Origin: Candidatus Gastranaerophilales bacterium
GTDB taxonomy: Bacteria > Cyanobacteriota > Vampirovibrionia > Gastranaerophilales > Gastranaerophilaceae
Reading direction: 5' to 3'
DNA length: 31,822 bases
Assembly (NCBI GenBank): GCA_944323945.1
Contig: CALUUL010000021.1
Location: forward strand, 1-31,822
Position 1 is the first letter of the stretch, and each line of letters starts with the position of its first letter. Below, piece after piece: positions 1 through 8,197 of this stretch. The translations under genes and the position numbers were made by a program. The notes under the pieces are model-generated. The model worked only from the letters and a program-made list of their open reading frames with translations, ran no database searches and had not been told where the DNA came from.

Positions 1-476
1 TCAACTTCAGATTCAAAATATTTTTGTCTGTCCATTTCCCAAGCTACAGAACCGAACATTGTTAAGAAACGGCGATAGCTGTCATAACAAAATCTTGGGT
101 TGTTTGTTAATTTGACCATTGCTTCAACAGTTTCATCATTTAAACCTAAGTTTAATATAGTTTCCATCATACCTGGCATTGAAACTCTTGCACCTGAACG
201 AACAGAAACTAATAACGGATTTGTTTTATCACCAAATTTTTTACCAGCTTGAACTTCAACTTCAGATAATTTTGCCTTAACATCATCCATTAATCCGTCA
301 GGCATTTTATTGCCATTGTTTATATATTCCATGCAAGTTTCAGTTGTAATTGTTAAACCGGGAGGAACAGGTAATCCTAAATTTGTCATTTCAGCCAAGT
401 TAGCACCTTTTCCGCCTAAAAGGTTTCTCATTGAAGAATTACCTTCTTTGAATAACCATACTCGTTTTTCTGTCAT
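1..476 (-). CDS. ppdK: pyruvate, phosphate dikinase, N-terminal part (cut by window edge)
   Basis: This is the first 158 codons of a gene that continues beyond position 1. Pyruvate phosphate dikinase interconverts pyruvate, ATP and phosphate with phosphoenolpyruvate, AMP and pyrophosphate in the cytoplasm. Translation starts [12 protein letters not shown] and continues with [12 protein letters not shown] and GLPVPPG, the typical opening of the ATP-grasp nucleotide-binding domain. [19 protein letters not shown] follows, another hallmark of the dikinase. The ATG at 476 is preceded by a good AGGAGA ribosome binding site. The C-terminal phosphohistidine and pyruvate-binding domains lie outside the window. 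PEP synthase is the main alternative, but the [15 protein letters not shown] segment fits dikinase better. Confidence 0.96.
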   Translation of the reverse strand, partial: MTEKRVWLFKEGNSSMRNLLGGKGANLAEMTNLGLPVPPGLTITTETCMEYINNGNKMPDGLMDDVKAKLSEVEVQAGKKFGDKTNPLLVSVRSGARVSMPGMMETILNLGLNDETVEAMVKLTNNPRFCYDSYRRFLTMFGSVAWEMDRQKYFESEV

Positions 477-563
477 TCTTTTCTCCTTAATTAACTTAAA
501 TTCTATTTTTTTATATATTAAAATGATTTTATAAAATACCATGAACATGGCTTTTTCTCAAAT

Positions 564-1199
564 TTAGAATTTACCTCCTAACAAATAATATTCACTACAA
601 TATAAACCCGTTCCAATGGGTGAACAATTTGATTTCAATTTAACTCGTGCTCTTCCATTACCAAGTGCAGAAATATTATTTCGGTATATATTTATAAAGA
701 ATATATCACGCCCTATTCTATTAGGTTTTGTAATTCCATTAATATCAACAAACATAAAAAATAATGGTTGAACTTCACTAATTATTTTATGTTCATTTTT
801 TCTAATCGATAATATTGTACCATCTTTATCAACAATAAATTTATCAAAATAAAATTGACTATCACGAGAAATTATCCCCCCATTCATTTTTTTATAACCA
901 TATTTTTTTAGCTCACGCAAATCAACTTCAACAAGATTAAAATATGGTTTAAATCGTTCGAGAATATATTCTTCTGAAATTATTTTACCTACTTCTTTGT
1001 CTGTTGGAATAATTGAACCTTCATGTAAATTTACTAATGAAAAACAATAATTTAATTGTTCATATTCTGATTTCCATTTAGCAATTCTTTGTGCTTGTTC
1101 CATATTTATTAAATTAAATGGAAGAACAATTAATATAATTATTACTATAATTAATATTACAGAAAATATATTAAATAAACTAAAAGAAAAATTTCTCAC
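564..1199 (-). CDS. type IV pilin-like / pseudopilin-like membrane protein
   Basis: A 211-aa protein with one strongly hydrophobic segment at about residues 8-30 (VILIIVIIILIV core), then a soluble domain predicted to lie outside the membrane. The C-terminal half has FVDINGITKPNRIGRDIF and ends in two cysteines (NCSPIG, YCSEYY). This resembles pseudopilins, where a D-NG-x-P-x-x-G-D-F segment precedes a Cys-rich end. The N-terminus lacks the usual prepilin peptidase site (G followed by F-T-L-x-E), so processing and pilus assembly are doubtful. The start is GTG at 1199, sharing one base with the TAG stop of the PHP gene (TAGTG), so translation is probably coupled. The next Met is residue 33, after the membrane segment, which supports the GTG start. 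The assignment rests on motif resemblance only. Confidence 0.6.
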   Translation of the reverse strand: MRNFSFSLFNIFSVILIIVIIILIVLPFNLINMEQAQRIAKWKSEYEQLNYCFSLVNLHEGSIIPTDKEVGKIISEEYILERFKPYFNLVEVDLRELKKYGYKKMNGGIISRDSQFYFDKFIVDKDGTILSIRKNEHKIISEVQPLFFMFVDINGITKPNRIGRDIFFINIYRNNISALGNGRARVKLKSNCSPIGTGLYCSEYYLLGGKF

Positions 1200-2041
1200 T
1201 ATGCCAATTCCATTCTTCTTTTTTCTTTCATCAATTCATCATAAATCCAATCAGGAACAAAGTTTTTACCCATAATTATATTTCCGTTATTTGGATTTGG
1301 CGCATGAAAATCAGAACCACCGGTAATAATCAATCCATATTTTTCTGCAAGCGTTGAAAAATATTCTATTATAGCAGGTGAATGTTTTCTATGATATGCT
1401 TCCAGACCTCTAAGACCAAAATTCATCATTTCTTTAGTTAATTGATCCGCAATATCAACATCAAAAGGATGCGCAAATACAGGAATACCACCGGCATCAT
1501 ATATAACTTCAACAGCATCAAAAGGTGTAACCGTTTTACGTTGAACATATACATTCGAATCGTCATTTATATATTTATTGTATGCTTCAATGACACTTGA
1601 AGTTCCACCGGCACTTGTTATGGCTTTTGCAATATGCGGACGTCCAATACTACCTCCTGGTGCTACCTGTTTGGTTATACTATCATATGTTATTTTTATA
1701 CCTTCCTTTTTTGCCAGCAGAGTTATTATTTCTTTTGTTTGTTTTACACGTGCTTGCTGTTGATTTTTTATTAACTTTTGAAAATCATTGTTGTGTAAAT
1801 CCATAAAATATCCCAGAATATGGACCTCATATCCTTTGTATATTGTGTTGATTTCAACACCTGGTAAAATTTCTATAGATTTATCTTTTGCATATTCTCG
1901 GGCTATATTGTACGAAAGCACATTATCGTGATCGGTAATGGCAATTGCACCAAGCCCAACATCTAAAGCGGTATCGACAATTTTTTCAGGTGAAAAAGCG
2001 CCATCCGAATAAGATGTGTGGATATGTAAATCGACTTTCAC
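1199..2041 (-). CDS. PHP-domain metal-dependent phosphoesterase
   Basis: A 280-aa protein of the PHP superfamily, close in layout to YciV/TrpH (RNase AM / 3',5'-nucleoside bisphosphate phosphatase). Metal-binding motifs are visible in order: DLHIHTSYSDG at residues 4-14, TDHDN at 36-40, PGVEIN near 61, HILGYF near 74, FAHPFD near 193 and GSDFHAPNPNN near 242. These supply the His/Asp/Glu ligands of the trinuclear centre, so it should be active. Known family members hydrolyse nucleotide 3'-phosphates or trim RNA 5' ends; the exact substrate cannot be read from sequence. The start is GTG with an AGGA site 7 nt upstream. It follows the YmdB-like gene by 18 bp and overlaps the pilin-like gene by one base, so all three are likely co-transcribed. 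Confidence 0.88.
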   Translation of the reverse strand: MKVDLHIHTSYSDGAFSPEKIVDTALDVGLGAIAITDHDNVLSYNIAREYAKDKSIEILPGVEINTIYKGYEVHILGYFMDLHNNDFQKLIKNQQQARVKQTKEIITLLAKKEGIKITYDSITKQVAPGGSIGRPHIAKAITSAGGTSSVIEAYNKYINDDSNVYVQRKTVTPFDAVEVIYDAGGIPVFAHPFDVDIADQLTKEMMNFGLRGLEAYHRKHSPAIIEYFSTLAEKYGLIITGGSDFHAPNPNNGNIIMGKNFVPDWIYDELMKEKRRMELA

Positions 2042-2059
2042 TTCCTTATCCTTTCATAA

Positions 2060-2872
2060 TCATATTTCCTCACTAATATATTTTTCATTAATTCTTTCAA
2101 TAGCTTCTGCTTTCCCAGTCAAACAGTCAATGGTAACAATTACTCCATTGACTTGGGAATTACCTGAAGCAGCAACATCTAAACGTTCCGGTATAGATGT
2201 TAATAGTCTGTTTACTGAGGCTTCATATTCCATACCTATAACACCATCTATATCACCGCAAAAACCGGCATCTGTTATATATGCACAACAATCCTCATAT
2301 ATTCTTTCATCTGCGGTTTGAACATGTGTATGTGTACCAAAAATACCGGAGACACCTTGTTTGGCGTAATACTTAGCCATGCAGATTTTTTCTGCAGTTG
2401 CCTCTGCATGTATATCTATAATTATGACAGGTGTTTCTTTTTTTATATCTTCTATAGTTTTTGTTAATATCTCCCAAGGTGAATCTATCAGCCCCATAAA
2501 TGTTCTGCCTAAAACATTTATTACCCCTATTTTACACTTAAGTGTTTCAAAAATTCTATAACCTTCTCCATGAGTTCCTTTGGGATAATTTATCGGTCTT
2601 ATTAGTCTATCTGCTTCATTTATATACTGAAAAATATCTCGCTTATCCCATATATGATTACCTGATGTAAATGCATTTATCCCGTATGAAATAAGCTCAT
2701 TATAATTTTTTTGAGTAAGACCAAAACCATGTGAAGCATTTTCTGCATTCGCAATTATAAAATCAGGTTTACTATCTTCTTTTATGTTCTCAAGATATTT
2801 CTTGACAGCAAGTCGTCCTGTTTTTCCTACAATATCTCCTAAGAACATTATTTTTATTTTTGAATCTGACAT
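2060..2872 (-). CDS. ymdB: YmdB-family metallophosphoesterase (TIGR00282 type)
   Basis: A 270-aa calcineurin-like phosphodiesterase of the YmdB family. The B. subtilis member hydrolyses 2',3'-cyclic nucleotides and affects biofilm and sporulation decisions. Signature segments are FLGDIVGKTGR at residues 10-20, NAENASHGFG at about 42-51, SGNHIWDK at about 70, and FGTHTHVQTADERI at about 178-191. These carry the Asp, Asn and His ligands of the di-metal site. It lies directly downstream of rny, the same order as ymdA-ymdB in Firmicutes, which supports the assignment. No clear Shine-Dalgarno precedes the ATG at 2872. An 11-bp inverted repeat sits between it and rny. Confidence 0.9.
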   Translation of the reverse strand: MSDSKIKIMFLGDIVGKTGRLAVKKYLENIKEDSKPDFIIANAENASHGFGLTQKNYNELISYGINAFTSGNHIWDKRDIFQYINEADRLIRPINYPKGTHGEGYRIFETLKCKIGVINVLGRTFMGLIDSPWEILTKTIEDIKKETPVIIIDIHAEATAEKICMAKYYAKQGVSGIFGTHTHVQTADERIYEDCCAYITDAGFCGDIDGVIGMEYEASVNRLLTSIPERLDVAASGNSQVNGVIVTIDCLTGKAEAIERINEKYISEEI

Positions 2873-2933
2873 AATAATAATCTAATTTTCCTGTATATTT
2901 TTTATAGAATCTATAAAATAATATTTGAAATTA

Positions 2934-2967
2934 GAGAGAGAATTCATATTTTTTCAAATTCTCTCTC
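2934..2967 (-). terminator. 11-bp stem hairpin between rny and ymdB
   Basis: The arms GAGAGAGAATT (2934-2944) and AATTCTCTCTC (2957-2967) pair perfectly around a 12-nt loop, 8 nt after the rny stop codon. There is no clean U-run after the stem on the minus strand. It may be a weak terminator or an RNA processing/stability element between rny and ymdB rather than a strong stop. Confidence 0.5.
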
Positions 2968-2974
2968 AATTTTG

Positions 2975-4537
2975 TTATTTTGCAACTTCGGTTGTTCTTA
3001 TTTCTCTAACGACCGTCACTCTTATTTGACCGGGATAATCCAATTCTTCCTCTATACGCTTTGCAATATCTCTTGCTAGTCTTGCGGAAGCCACATCATC
3101 AAATTTTTCGGGTTGAACAACAACTCTGACTTCTCTACCTGCTTGAACTGCAAATGATTGTTTTATTCCATCATAGCTCAAAGCTATTTCTTCAAGCTTT
3201 TGCAATCTCTTAATGTAAATTTCAAGAGTATCACGTCTTGATCCTGGTCTGCCTGCTGAAATTGCATCAGCTAATTTTACAAGAACAGCTTCTATTGTAT
3301 TTGCAGTTACATCATCATGGTGTGCTTCTATTGCATGAATAACTTCTTCTCTTTCACCATATTTTCTTGCAAGTTCAACTCCAAGCTCTATATGTGTTCC
3401 TTCTTGAGTTTGATCGACTGCTTTACCTATATCATGCAACAATCCGGCACGTTTCGCTATTTTTACATTGGCACCAATTTCTGCTGCAATCATACCTGCA
3501 ATGTGACCAACTTCTAATGAGTGTAGTAAAACATTTTGACCATAACTTGTTCTGTAATATAGTCTTCCTAATGTTTTTATTAACTCTTTATTAAGGTTCA
3601 TAATGCCCATTTCCATAGCAGCATTTTCACCTTCTTGTTTTATTTTTTGTTCGATTTCTACTCTTGCTTTTTCAACCATTTCCTCAATACGTACAGGGTG
3701 AATTCGACCATCTGCAACAAGTTTTTCTAATGCAAGCTTTGCTATTTCTCTTCTTACAGGATCAAAGCAAGACAAAACAACAGCTTCAGGAGTATCATCA
3801 ATAATTAAATCAACACCTGTAAGTGTTTCCAATGTTCTAATATTTCTACCCTCACGTCCAATTATACGTCCTTTCATTTCATCAGACGGCAAGCTGACAG
3901 AAGCAACTGTTGATTCAATAACTTGATCTATTGCACATCTTTGCATTACTGTTGTAAGTATTTCTTTCGCTTTTTCGTTTGAGACTTCTTTGATATGATT
4001 TTCATTCTCACGAATTAACGCATTTGCTTCTTGCTGCAAATCATTTTTCAATTGTTCAAAAAGAACTTTTTTTGCTTCTTCAGAAGACATGCCTGATATT
4101 CTCTCAAGTTCTTGTATTTGTTTTTGTATTGTTTCAGCCAAATAATCTTCTTTATCAAGAACATCATCCATTTTCTTTTGAAGTTCAGATTCTTTATTAA
4201 CAATAGCTTGTTCTTTGTCTTCAAGTAGTTCTTCTTTTTTAGACAGCTTTGCTTCTAATTTTGAAAGTTCTTGTCTTCTTTCTTTTGTTTCTTCTTGAAA
4301 TTTCTCGATATCTTTCTGAACAGCCTCTTTTGCAGCAATCATTGCTTCTTTTTTATAAAGACTGTTTTTTTCTTCCATGTCTCTTAATAATGCTTCTTTT
4401 TCTTTTTTGCCTCTATTTGAATCCAAGAAAAACATTAAACAAATAAATACCAAAAAACAAACAAGTATTACTAAAGTATTAATATCAATCTTAATTTTCC
4501 CGTACCTCGTTCTTTCTAAATGCATACAAAGATGCAT
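2975..4537 (-). CDS. rny: ribonuclease Y (membrane-anchored endoribonuclease)
   Basis: RNase Y starts bulk mRNA decay by endonucleolytic cutting and works at the inner face of the membrane. The 520 residues match the family length. Domain order: a single membrane anchor at about 21-38 ([16 protein letters not shown]), a long charged coiled coil at about 42-200, a KH RNA-binding domain ([20 protein letters not shown], about 216-235), then an HD domain with HSLEVGH near 336 and the metal-binding pair LLHDIGK near 364. The C-terminus [12 protein letters not shown] is also typical. The start is uncertain: Met1 (4537) and Met5 (4525) both precede the anchor and neither has a strong ribosome binding site. 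The N-terminal 18 residues are longer than usual, so the true start may be further in. Confidence 0.96.
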   Translation of the reverse strand: MHLCMHLERTRYGKIKIDINTLVILVCFLVFICLMFFLDSNRGKKEKEALLRDMEEKNSLYKKEAMIAAKEAVQKDIEKFQEETKERRQELSKLEAKLSKKEELLEDKEQAIVNKESELQKKMDDVLDKEDYLAETIQKQIQELERISGMSSEEAKKVLFEQLKNDLQQEANALIRENENHIKEVSNEKAKEILTTVMQRCAIDQVIESTVASVSLPSDEMKGRIIGREGRNIRTLETLTGVDLIIDDTPEAVVLSCFDPVRREIAKLALEKLVADGRIHPVRIEEMVEKARVEIEQKIKQEGENAAMEMGIMNLNKELIKTLGRLYYRTSYGQNVLLHSLEVGHIAGMIAAEIGANVKIAKRAGLLHDIGKAVDQTQEGTHIELGVELARKYGEREEVIHAIEAHHDDVTANTIEAVLVKLADAISAGRPGSRRDTLEIYIKRLQKLEEIALSYDGIKQSFAVQAGREVRVVVQPEKFDDVASARLARDIAKRIEEELDYPGQIRVTVVREIRTTEVAK

Positions 4538-4691
4538 TTATGTATATTAATATTTAAATATATTTAACTTTAATTCATATATCAAAATTATATTATTCTA
4601 TTACTTATAGTAGTAATTCTACCATACAATAAGTGTTTTTAACAAGATTTTTATTAATTTTAATATGTTTAAAAAAATTTTAAATTTTTAC
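4538..4691. other. AT-rich gap between rny and tRNA-Leu
   Basis: A divergent intergenic stretch that must hold the rny promoter on the minus strand. It is almost entirely A and T, so many sequences resemble -10 boxes and I cannot choose one. I see no ORF or RNA gene in it. Confidence 0.5.
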
Positions 4692-4720
4692 TGGACATTA
4701 ATTTTTTTTTATATTATATT
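4692..4720 (+). promoter_or_regulatory. sigma70-type promoter of tRNA-Leu
   Basis: TGGACA (4692-4697) and TATATT (4715-4720) are separated by exactly 17 bp. They place the transcription start about 6-8 nt before the mature tRNA 5' end at 4734. This is one of the best-matched promoters in the window. Confidence 0.65.
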
Positions 4721-4733
4721 ACATTTTGAACAA

Positions 4734-4819
4734 GCCTTGGTGGCGGAAGTGGTAGACGCGTTGGACTTAAAATCCAATTAGGCTCACCCCTAGTGCCGGT
4801 TCAAGTCCGGCTCAAGGCA
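4734..4819 (+). tRNA. tRNA-Leu (anticodon UAA)
   Basis: An 86-nt class II tRNA with a long variable arm. The acceptor stem is GCCTTGG paired with TCAAGGC (one G-T pair). The anticodon stem TTGGA/TCCAA encloses the loop CTTAAAA, giving anticodon TAA at 4768-4770, which reads UUA/UUG. The T arm GCCGG-TTCAAGT-CCGGC is complete and the discriminator base is A. The 3' CCA is not encoded and must be added after transcription. Confidence 0.97.
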
Positions 4820-4825
4820 AATTTA

Positions 4826-4851
4826 AAAGACTCCTTCGGGGGTCTTTTTTT
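4826..4851 (+). terminator. rho-independent terminator of tRNA-Leu
   Basis: The stem AAAGACTCC / GGGGTCTTT (one T-G pair) closes a TTCG tetraloop at 4835-4838 and runs into a T-tract. It lies 6 nt after the tRNA 3' end, the classic layout for terminating a single-tRNA transcript. Confidence 0.88.
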
Positions 4852-4895
4852 ATGAGACGGATGCGAACCCACAAAACGAAGTTTTGTAAAAGGTT

Positions 4896-5055
4896 CAGCG
4901 CGAGTGAGCAGAGGCTGGAATGGCGGAGGCGAAGAGCCTTCGAAATTGAATGCCGTTTAACGCGAACGAGCAAGACAGCGCGAGTGAGCAGAGGCTGAAA
5001 TTAAGGAGGCGATGAGCCTTCGAAATTGAATGCCATTTAACGCGAACGAGAAAGA
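4896..5055. repeat. two tandem copies of an 80-bp GC-richer repeat
   Basis: Positions 4896-4975 and 4976-5055 are two direct copies of an 80-bp unit with a few differences (such as GGAATGG against AAATTAA near the middle). Each copy begins CAGCGCGAGTGAGCAGAGGC, contains GAGCCTTCGAAATTGAATGCC and ends with CGCGAACGAG. Base composition is clearly richer in G and C than the flanks. There is no ORF of note. It is probably an extragenic repeat family or a remnant of a mobile or RNA-coding element. Confidence 0.85.
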
Positions 5056-5056
5056 C

Positions 5057-5104
5057 AGTCCGGCTCAAGGTAAATTTAAAAGACTCCTTCGGGAGTCTTT
5101 TTTC
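5057..5104 (+). repeat. duplicate of tRNA-Leu 3' end plus terminator
   Basis: From 5057 the sequence repeats 4804-4850 almost exactly: 14 identical bases of the tRNA T-arm and acceptor 3' side, one C-to-T change, then 22 identical bases running into the terminator. The offset is 253 bp. The upstream part of a tRNA is absent, so this is a 3' fragment only. Such 3' tRNA duplications are what integration at a tRNA attachment site or a slipped duplication would leave. Confidence 0.8.
5079..5104. terminator. bidirectional hairpin terminator
   Basis: AAAGACTCC (5079-5087), loop TTCG, GGAGTCTTT (5092-5100), a perfect 9-bp stem with T-runs on both strands. On the minus strand it sits just after the 163-aa membrane protein gene and is its probable terminator. 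On the plus strand it duplicates the tRNA terminator. Confidence 0.82.
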
Positions 5105-5121
5105 TAAAATTAATAAAAGTT

Positions 5122-5613
5122 TTATTTATCACTTTTCAAATAGCTATATATATTTGAATATTCACTTGGTATTTGTATATTATTCTCTGTGTATTTCTTT
5201 TCAAACCAGTTTAGTACATCTTGTTTTGATATAAGTTTTGAATATAACAACATTACTGAAATAGAAATATTAGTATTTTCATCATCAAAGTACTTAAATA
5301 TTTCTTCTGTATTGTTGTTAGAAGCGAAAAGAGAAACAATTTTATATCTTTTCATATTAGTTTGAACATCAAAAATAAAAATTAATGCAATTAATAACTT
5401 TGCAACATTATATTTCTTTAGAGAAGCACTATTAAATATTAGTATTAAAACTTTTTCATACAAATATACTAAAATAACATATATTAAAACATAAAGAAAA
5501 ATTTGAATTAAATTAGAAGTTTTAAATTGCAATGCAATATAATTTGCAGTATACATTGCTATTGTTACATATAGAACAAATCCAATACAAGAACTTAATC
5601 TAAAATCATTCAT
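5122..5613 (-). CDS. small membrane protein of unknown function
   Basis: A 163-aa protein I do not recognise. Residues about 8-26, 33-60 and 66-82 are hydrophobic and probably form three membrane segments. They are followed by a charged soluble C-terminus of about 75 residues. The ATG at 5613 has a clear AGGAGA site. The gene starts 22 bp after the PnuC-like gene ends and shares its strand and probable terminator, so the two are likely one transcription unit. That pairing hints at a membrane-transport accessory role, but this is only context. Confidence 0.75.
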   Translation of the reverse strand: MNDFRLSSCIGFVLYVTIAMYTANYIALQFKTSNLIQIFLYVLIYVILVYLYEKVLILIFNSASLKKYNVAKLLIALIFIFDVQTNMKRYKIVSLFASNNNTEEIFKYFDDENTNISISVMLLYSKLISKQDVLNWFEKKYTENNIQIPSEYSNIYSYLKSDK

Positions 5614-5635
5614 TAATTTTCTCCTAAAAGTATTT

Positions 5636-6340
5636 TTATTTTTTATAATATAAATTTCCCATTAATTCTTTTTTCCAAACATATAGAAAATATATTGAAA
5701 GAATTAAATATACAAGCCACATAATAACAGTTGCAAAACAATTCGAGCCATTTATGTATGCAAAAATCCACATAATTAACGATATAAGATTTACAAAAAA
5801 CCATATATACCATTGTTCAATACATCTTTTTACTGTTAAAAACTGACCAAAGATTGAAAATACTGTTGCCGTAGAATCTAAATATGGATTTGAGTCTCCT
5901 GTTATTTTTAATAATATTGAAACAATAACTGATATTATTAGCATCAATGTTAAAAAAATAAATCTCTCTTTATTTGTAAGTTTTGTTTTTATAATTTCTC
6001 TAACATCTTTCTTTAAGTGTTTTTTCCATTTGAAAATCCCTATTATTTCCATAGGAAGATAATAGAGCATATATAAACATAAATTACCGTAAAAACCGTT
6101 TTTCAATGATAAATATGAATAACAAAAAGTTCCTATAATTCCTATAAAATAGCAAGATATTCTTCCTTTACCGGCTAAAATTGTATAACTTATGCCGCAA
6201 ACTGCAGAAATTAAGGCGATTTTATCATCGTTTATAAGAATTGAGGTTATGATTATAACTAAAATTATAAATGGAAATAAGAAACGTTCATATTTCCCAA
6301 AATTTTTAAATTCTTCTTTTATTAATTTAATTAATTCCAT
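5636..6340 (-). CDS. pnuC: PnuC-like nicotinamide riboside transporter
   Basis: A 234-aa inner-membrane protein with about seven hydrophobic segments. PnuC proteins take up nicotinamide riboside or related vitamins by facilitated diffusion. Family features are ISYTILAGKGRISCYFIG (about 50-67), MLYYLPMEIIGIFKWKKH (about 91-108), then DSTATVFSIFGQFLTVKRC and EQWYIWFFVNL in the second half, which form the substrate pocket in known PnuC structures. The vitamin specificity (PnuC, PnuT or PnuX type) cannot be read with certainty. I saw no riboswitch-like structure in the short upstream gap (6341-6413), which is shared with a divergent gene. Confidence 0.85.
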   Translation of the reverse strand: MELIKLIKEEFKNFGKYERFLFPFIILVIIITSILINDDKIALISAVCGISYTILAGKGRISCYFIGIIGTFCYSYLSLKNGFYGNLCLYMLYYLPMEIIGIFKWKKHLKKDVREIIKTKLTNKERFIFLTLMLIISVIVSILLKITGDSNPYLDSTATVFSIFGQFLTVKRCIEQWYIWFFVNLISLIMWIFAYINGSNCFATVIMWLVYLILSIYFLYVWKKELMGNLYYKK

Positions 6341-6413
6341 AAGAAGAATTATAAAATAAAATAAATTTTAATAAATTATTTAATTTCCATCGTGTTTGTT
6401 GTCTGCTGTTATT

Positions 6414-7478
6414 ATGAAAATTAATAATAGTAGTATAAATAATTCACCTTCTTATAAAGGATTTTGGAATAATAAAGCAGTATTAAAAGGTTTAGAAACT
6501 ATATCTGAACATGGAACTACTTTTGTTGCTGCAACAACTCTTGCAATGTCTACAGGCATAAGACCAATTTCCATTAATTTAACTCCTGATGTAAAAAAAG
6601 AAAACAAACAATATGCTACGACTAATTCAATTGCATCAGGTTTGATAAAATTTGGCATAGTTGAAGCTATTGCTATTCCTATAGAAAATGCTGTTAAAAA
6701 GATAGATAAAAGCCCTGAAAAATATTTAACACCAAAAACAATAAAAACATTACAAGGAAATGCAAAAACACTTGCTGAATCAAGAAGTTATAAATTTGCA
6801 ACCCAACTTCTAAAGATGGGAACTGGATTAATAACTGCTATTCCCAAGGCAATGTTAACAGTTGCTTTAATACCGATTATTATGAACAAATTATTTCCAC
6901 AAAAGGAAGAAAAAAAATCAAATTTTAATGAACTAATTTATAGTAATGATGACAATATATTTTCATCAGATTTTAATAACCAAGAAAAAATTTCGCCTTC
7001 GTTCAAAGGTGGAATAACAGAGACAACAGCCAAAGGAATTGGTAAAATATTAAATAATAATTCTGTGCAGAATTTCGTAAAAAAATATTCTTCTCAAGAT
7101 ACTAATATTGCAAGGAATATGTCTATTGCAACAGATGTTTTACTCACTGCTTCTTTTATAAATAGAACAATCAAAAGTGAAAAAATAGAAAAAGAACGAA
7201 AAAAAGCTCTTATTTCCAATAATATTATTTCTACTGGTATTACTCTCGCAGGTGGATATTCTATAGATAAGCTAATCCAAAAAAATACAAATAAATTTAT
7301 AGAAAATTTTAAAAACTCAAACGGCAATAATCCCAAACTAAATAAATATATTGAAGGTATAAACATATTAAGACCAACAATAATATTCGCTCTTCTATAT
7401 TATGGAATATTGCCAATGTTTTCAACATACCTATCTGATAAAATAGAACAATTAACAGAAAAAGGAAAACAAAAATAA
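6414..7478 (+). CDS. unknown two-repeat membrane-associated protein with PS(Y/F)KG motifs
   Basis: A 354-aa protein from the ATG at 6414; an upstream in-frame TTG at 6396 is possible, but neither start has a clear Shine-Dalgarno. I do not recognise a named family. It is built as an internal duplication: residues about 11-165 and 194-345 each open with SPSYKGFW or SPSFKGG. Each then has a helical hydrophobic stretch, a Lys-rich linker, another hydrophobic helix and a final membrane-like segment (AMLTVALIPIIMNKL and IIFALLYYGILPMF). It may sit in the membrane. It is divergent from pnuC and convergent with the 169-aa gene. Confidence 0.8.
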   Translation: MKINNSSINNSPSYKGFWNNKAVLKGLETISEHGTTFVAATTLAMSTGIRPISINLTPDVKKENKQYATTNSIASGLIKFGIVEAIAIPIENAVKKIDKSPEKYLTPKTIKTLQGNAKTLAESRSYKFATQLLKMGTGLITAIPKAMLTVALIPIIMNKLFPQKEEKKSNFNELIYSNDDNIFSSDFNNQEKISPSFKGGITETTAKGIGKILNNNSVQNFVKKYSSQDTNIARNMSIATDVLLTASFINRTIKSEKIEKERKKALISNNIISTGITLAGGYSIDKLIQKNTNKFIENFKNSNGNNPKLNKYIEGINILRPTIIFALLYYGILPMFSTYLSDKIEQLTEKGKQK

Positions 7479-7519
7479 ACTACATTTATTATAATTATCT
7501 ATAAAATTAATTTAAATAA

Positions 7520-8029
7520 TTATTTTATTTTTTTATCTTCATTAACTTCTTTTGCAATTAATACTTTAAGAACCCTTGCCCCAATATATAAACTTGTGCC
7601 AATAGCAATAACAGCACCCGCCGTTCCCATAAAAGATACAGCTATAGCACCAGCTAAAGCCGCCGATAATATACCAACCTGAAACGATGTTGAAGCTTTA
7701 TCTTGCAATTGTGCTTCTTGCCTTGCTATAGCAGCAAAATCAGGTTTTGATTCTTTAACAAGTTGGTCTTGTGTAAAATTATTCATAGAACCAAAATTTG
7801 GGGTTTGCGTTGTTACTCTATCTGCAAATAATTTTGGAGCTAAAGCTTCTAATTTAGCAACATGACTTTTAACCTCATATAAATCTTTTGTAAGTTGTCT
7901 ATCTAAGACAACTCTATCTTGACTACGCCTATCCCTTCCGGAACGTCTTTCAACTGCTACAGGGATATTTTGTTGTCTTCTGTCTTCACTTCTTTTATAT
8001 TGAGGATATAGACTCGTTATTCTATGCAT
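7520..8029 (-). CDS. unknown protein with Arg/Asp-rich N-terminus and C-terminal membrane hairpin
   Basis: A 169-aa protein not assigned to a named family. The N-terminus is rich in Arg, Asp and Gln, with the near-repeat ERRSGRDRRSQDR at about 27-39. A helical middle follows (LTKDLYEVKSHVAKLEAL). Two adjacent hydrophobic segments (about 116-134 and 137-154, rich in Gly and Ala) suggest a membrane hairpin or small-residue helix pair. I place the start at ATG 8029 (MHRITSLYPQ). A longer reading starts at GTG 8035, but that GTG lies inside the AGGTGAG ribosome binding site, so it is unlikely. Confidence 0.72.
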   Translation of the reverse strand: MHRITSLYPQYKRSEDRRQQNIPVAVERRSGRDRRSQDRVVLDRQLTKDLYEVKSHVAKLEALAPKLFADRVTTQTPNFGSMNNFTQDQLVKESKPDFAAIARQEAQLQDKASTSFQVGILSAALAGAIAVSFMGTAGAVIAIGTSLYIGARVLKVLIAKEVNEDKKIK

Positions 8030-8035
8030 GCTCAC

Positions 8036-8197
8036 CTATATAATCTTCAATTATTATAACTATGAACAATATATTTTTTGCTAAAATTATTTGTTCTTGT
8101 AAATATTTTTAAAATCCATCTATTATTATATCAATAAAATATATTTTCGGCACTTTTATTAAATGTATACATTTTAGAATTAATTCAACATATTAAA
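8036..8197. other. divergent AT-rich intergenic region
   Basis: It must hold promoters for both the 169-aa gene and the M16 peptidase. TTTTAGAATTAATT occurs just upstream of the peptidase, but no convincing -35/-10 pair can be chosen in such AT-rich sequence. No ORF is seen. Confidence 0.4.

Noticed and set aside
539..550. CCATGAACATGG palindrome downstream of the pilin-like gene as a terminator
   Set aside because: The 5-bp stem with a 2-nt loop is sterically poor and the following T-run is weak.
4734..5104. Integrated prophage or genomic island at tRNA-Leu
   Set aside because: The interval between the tRNA 3' copies is only about 200 bp and has no integrase or cargo gene; at most it is a scar.
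6341..6413. NAD-type riboswitch upstream of the PnuC-like gene
   Set aside because: The gap is too short and shows no paired structure or conserved motif that I can recognise.
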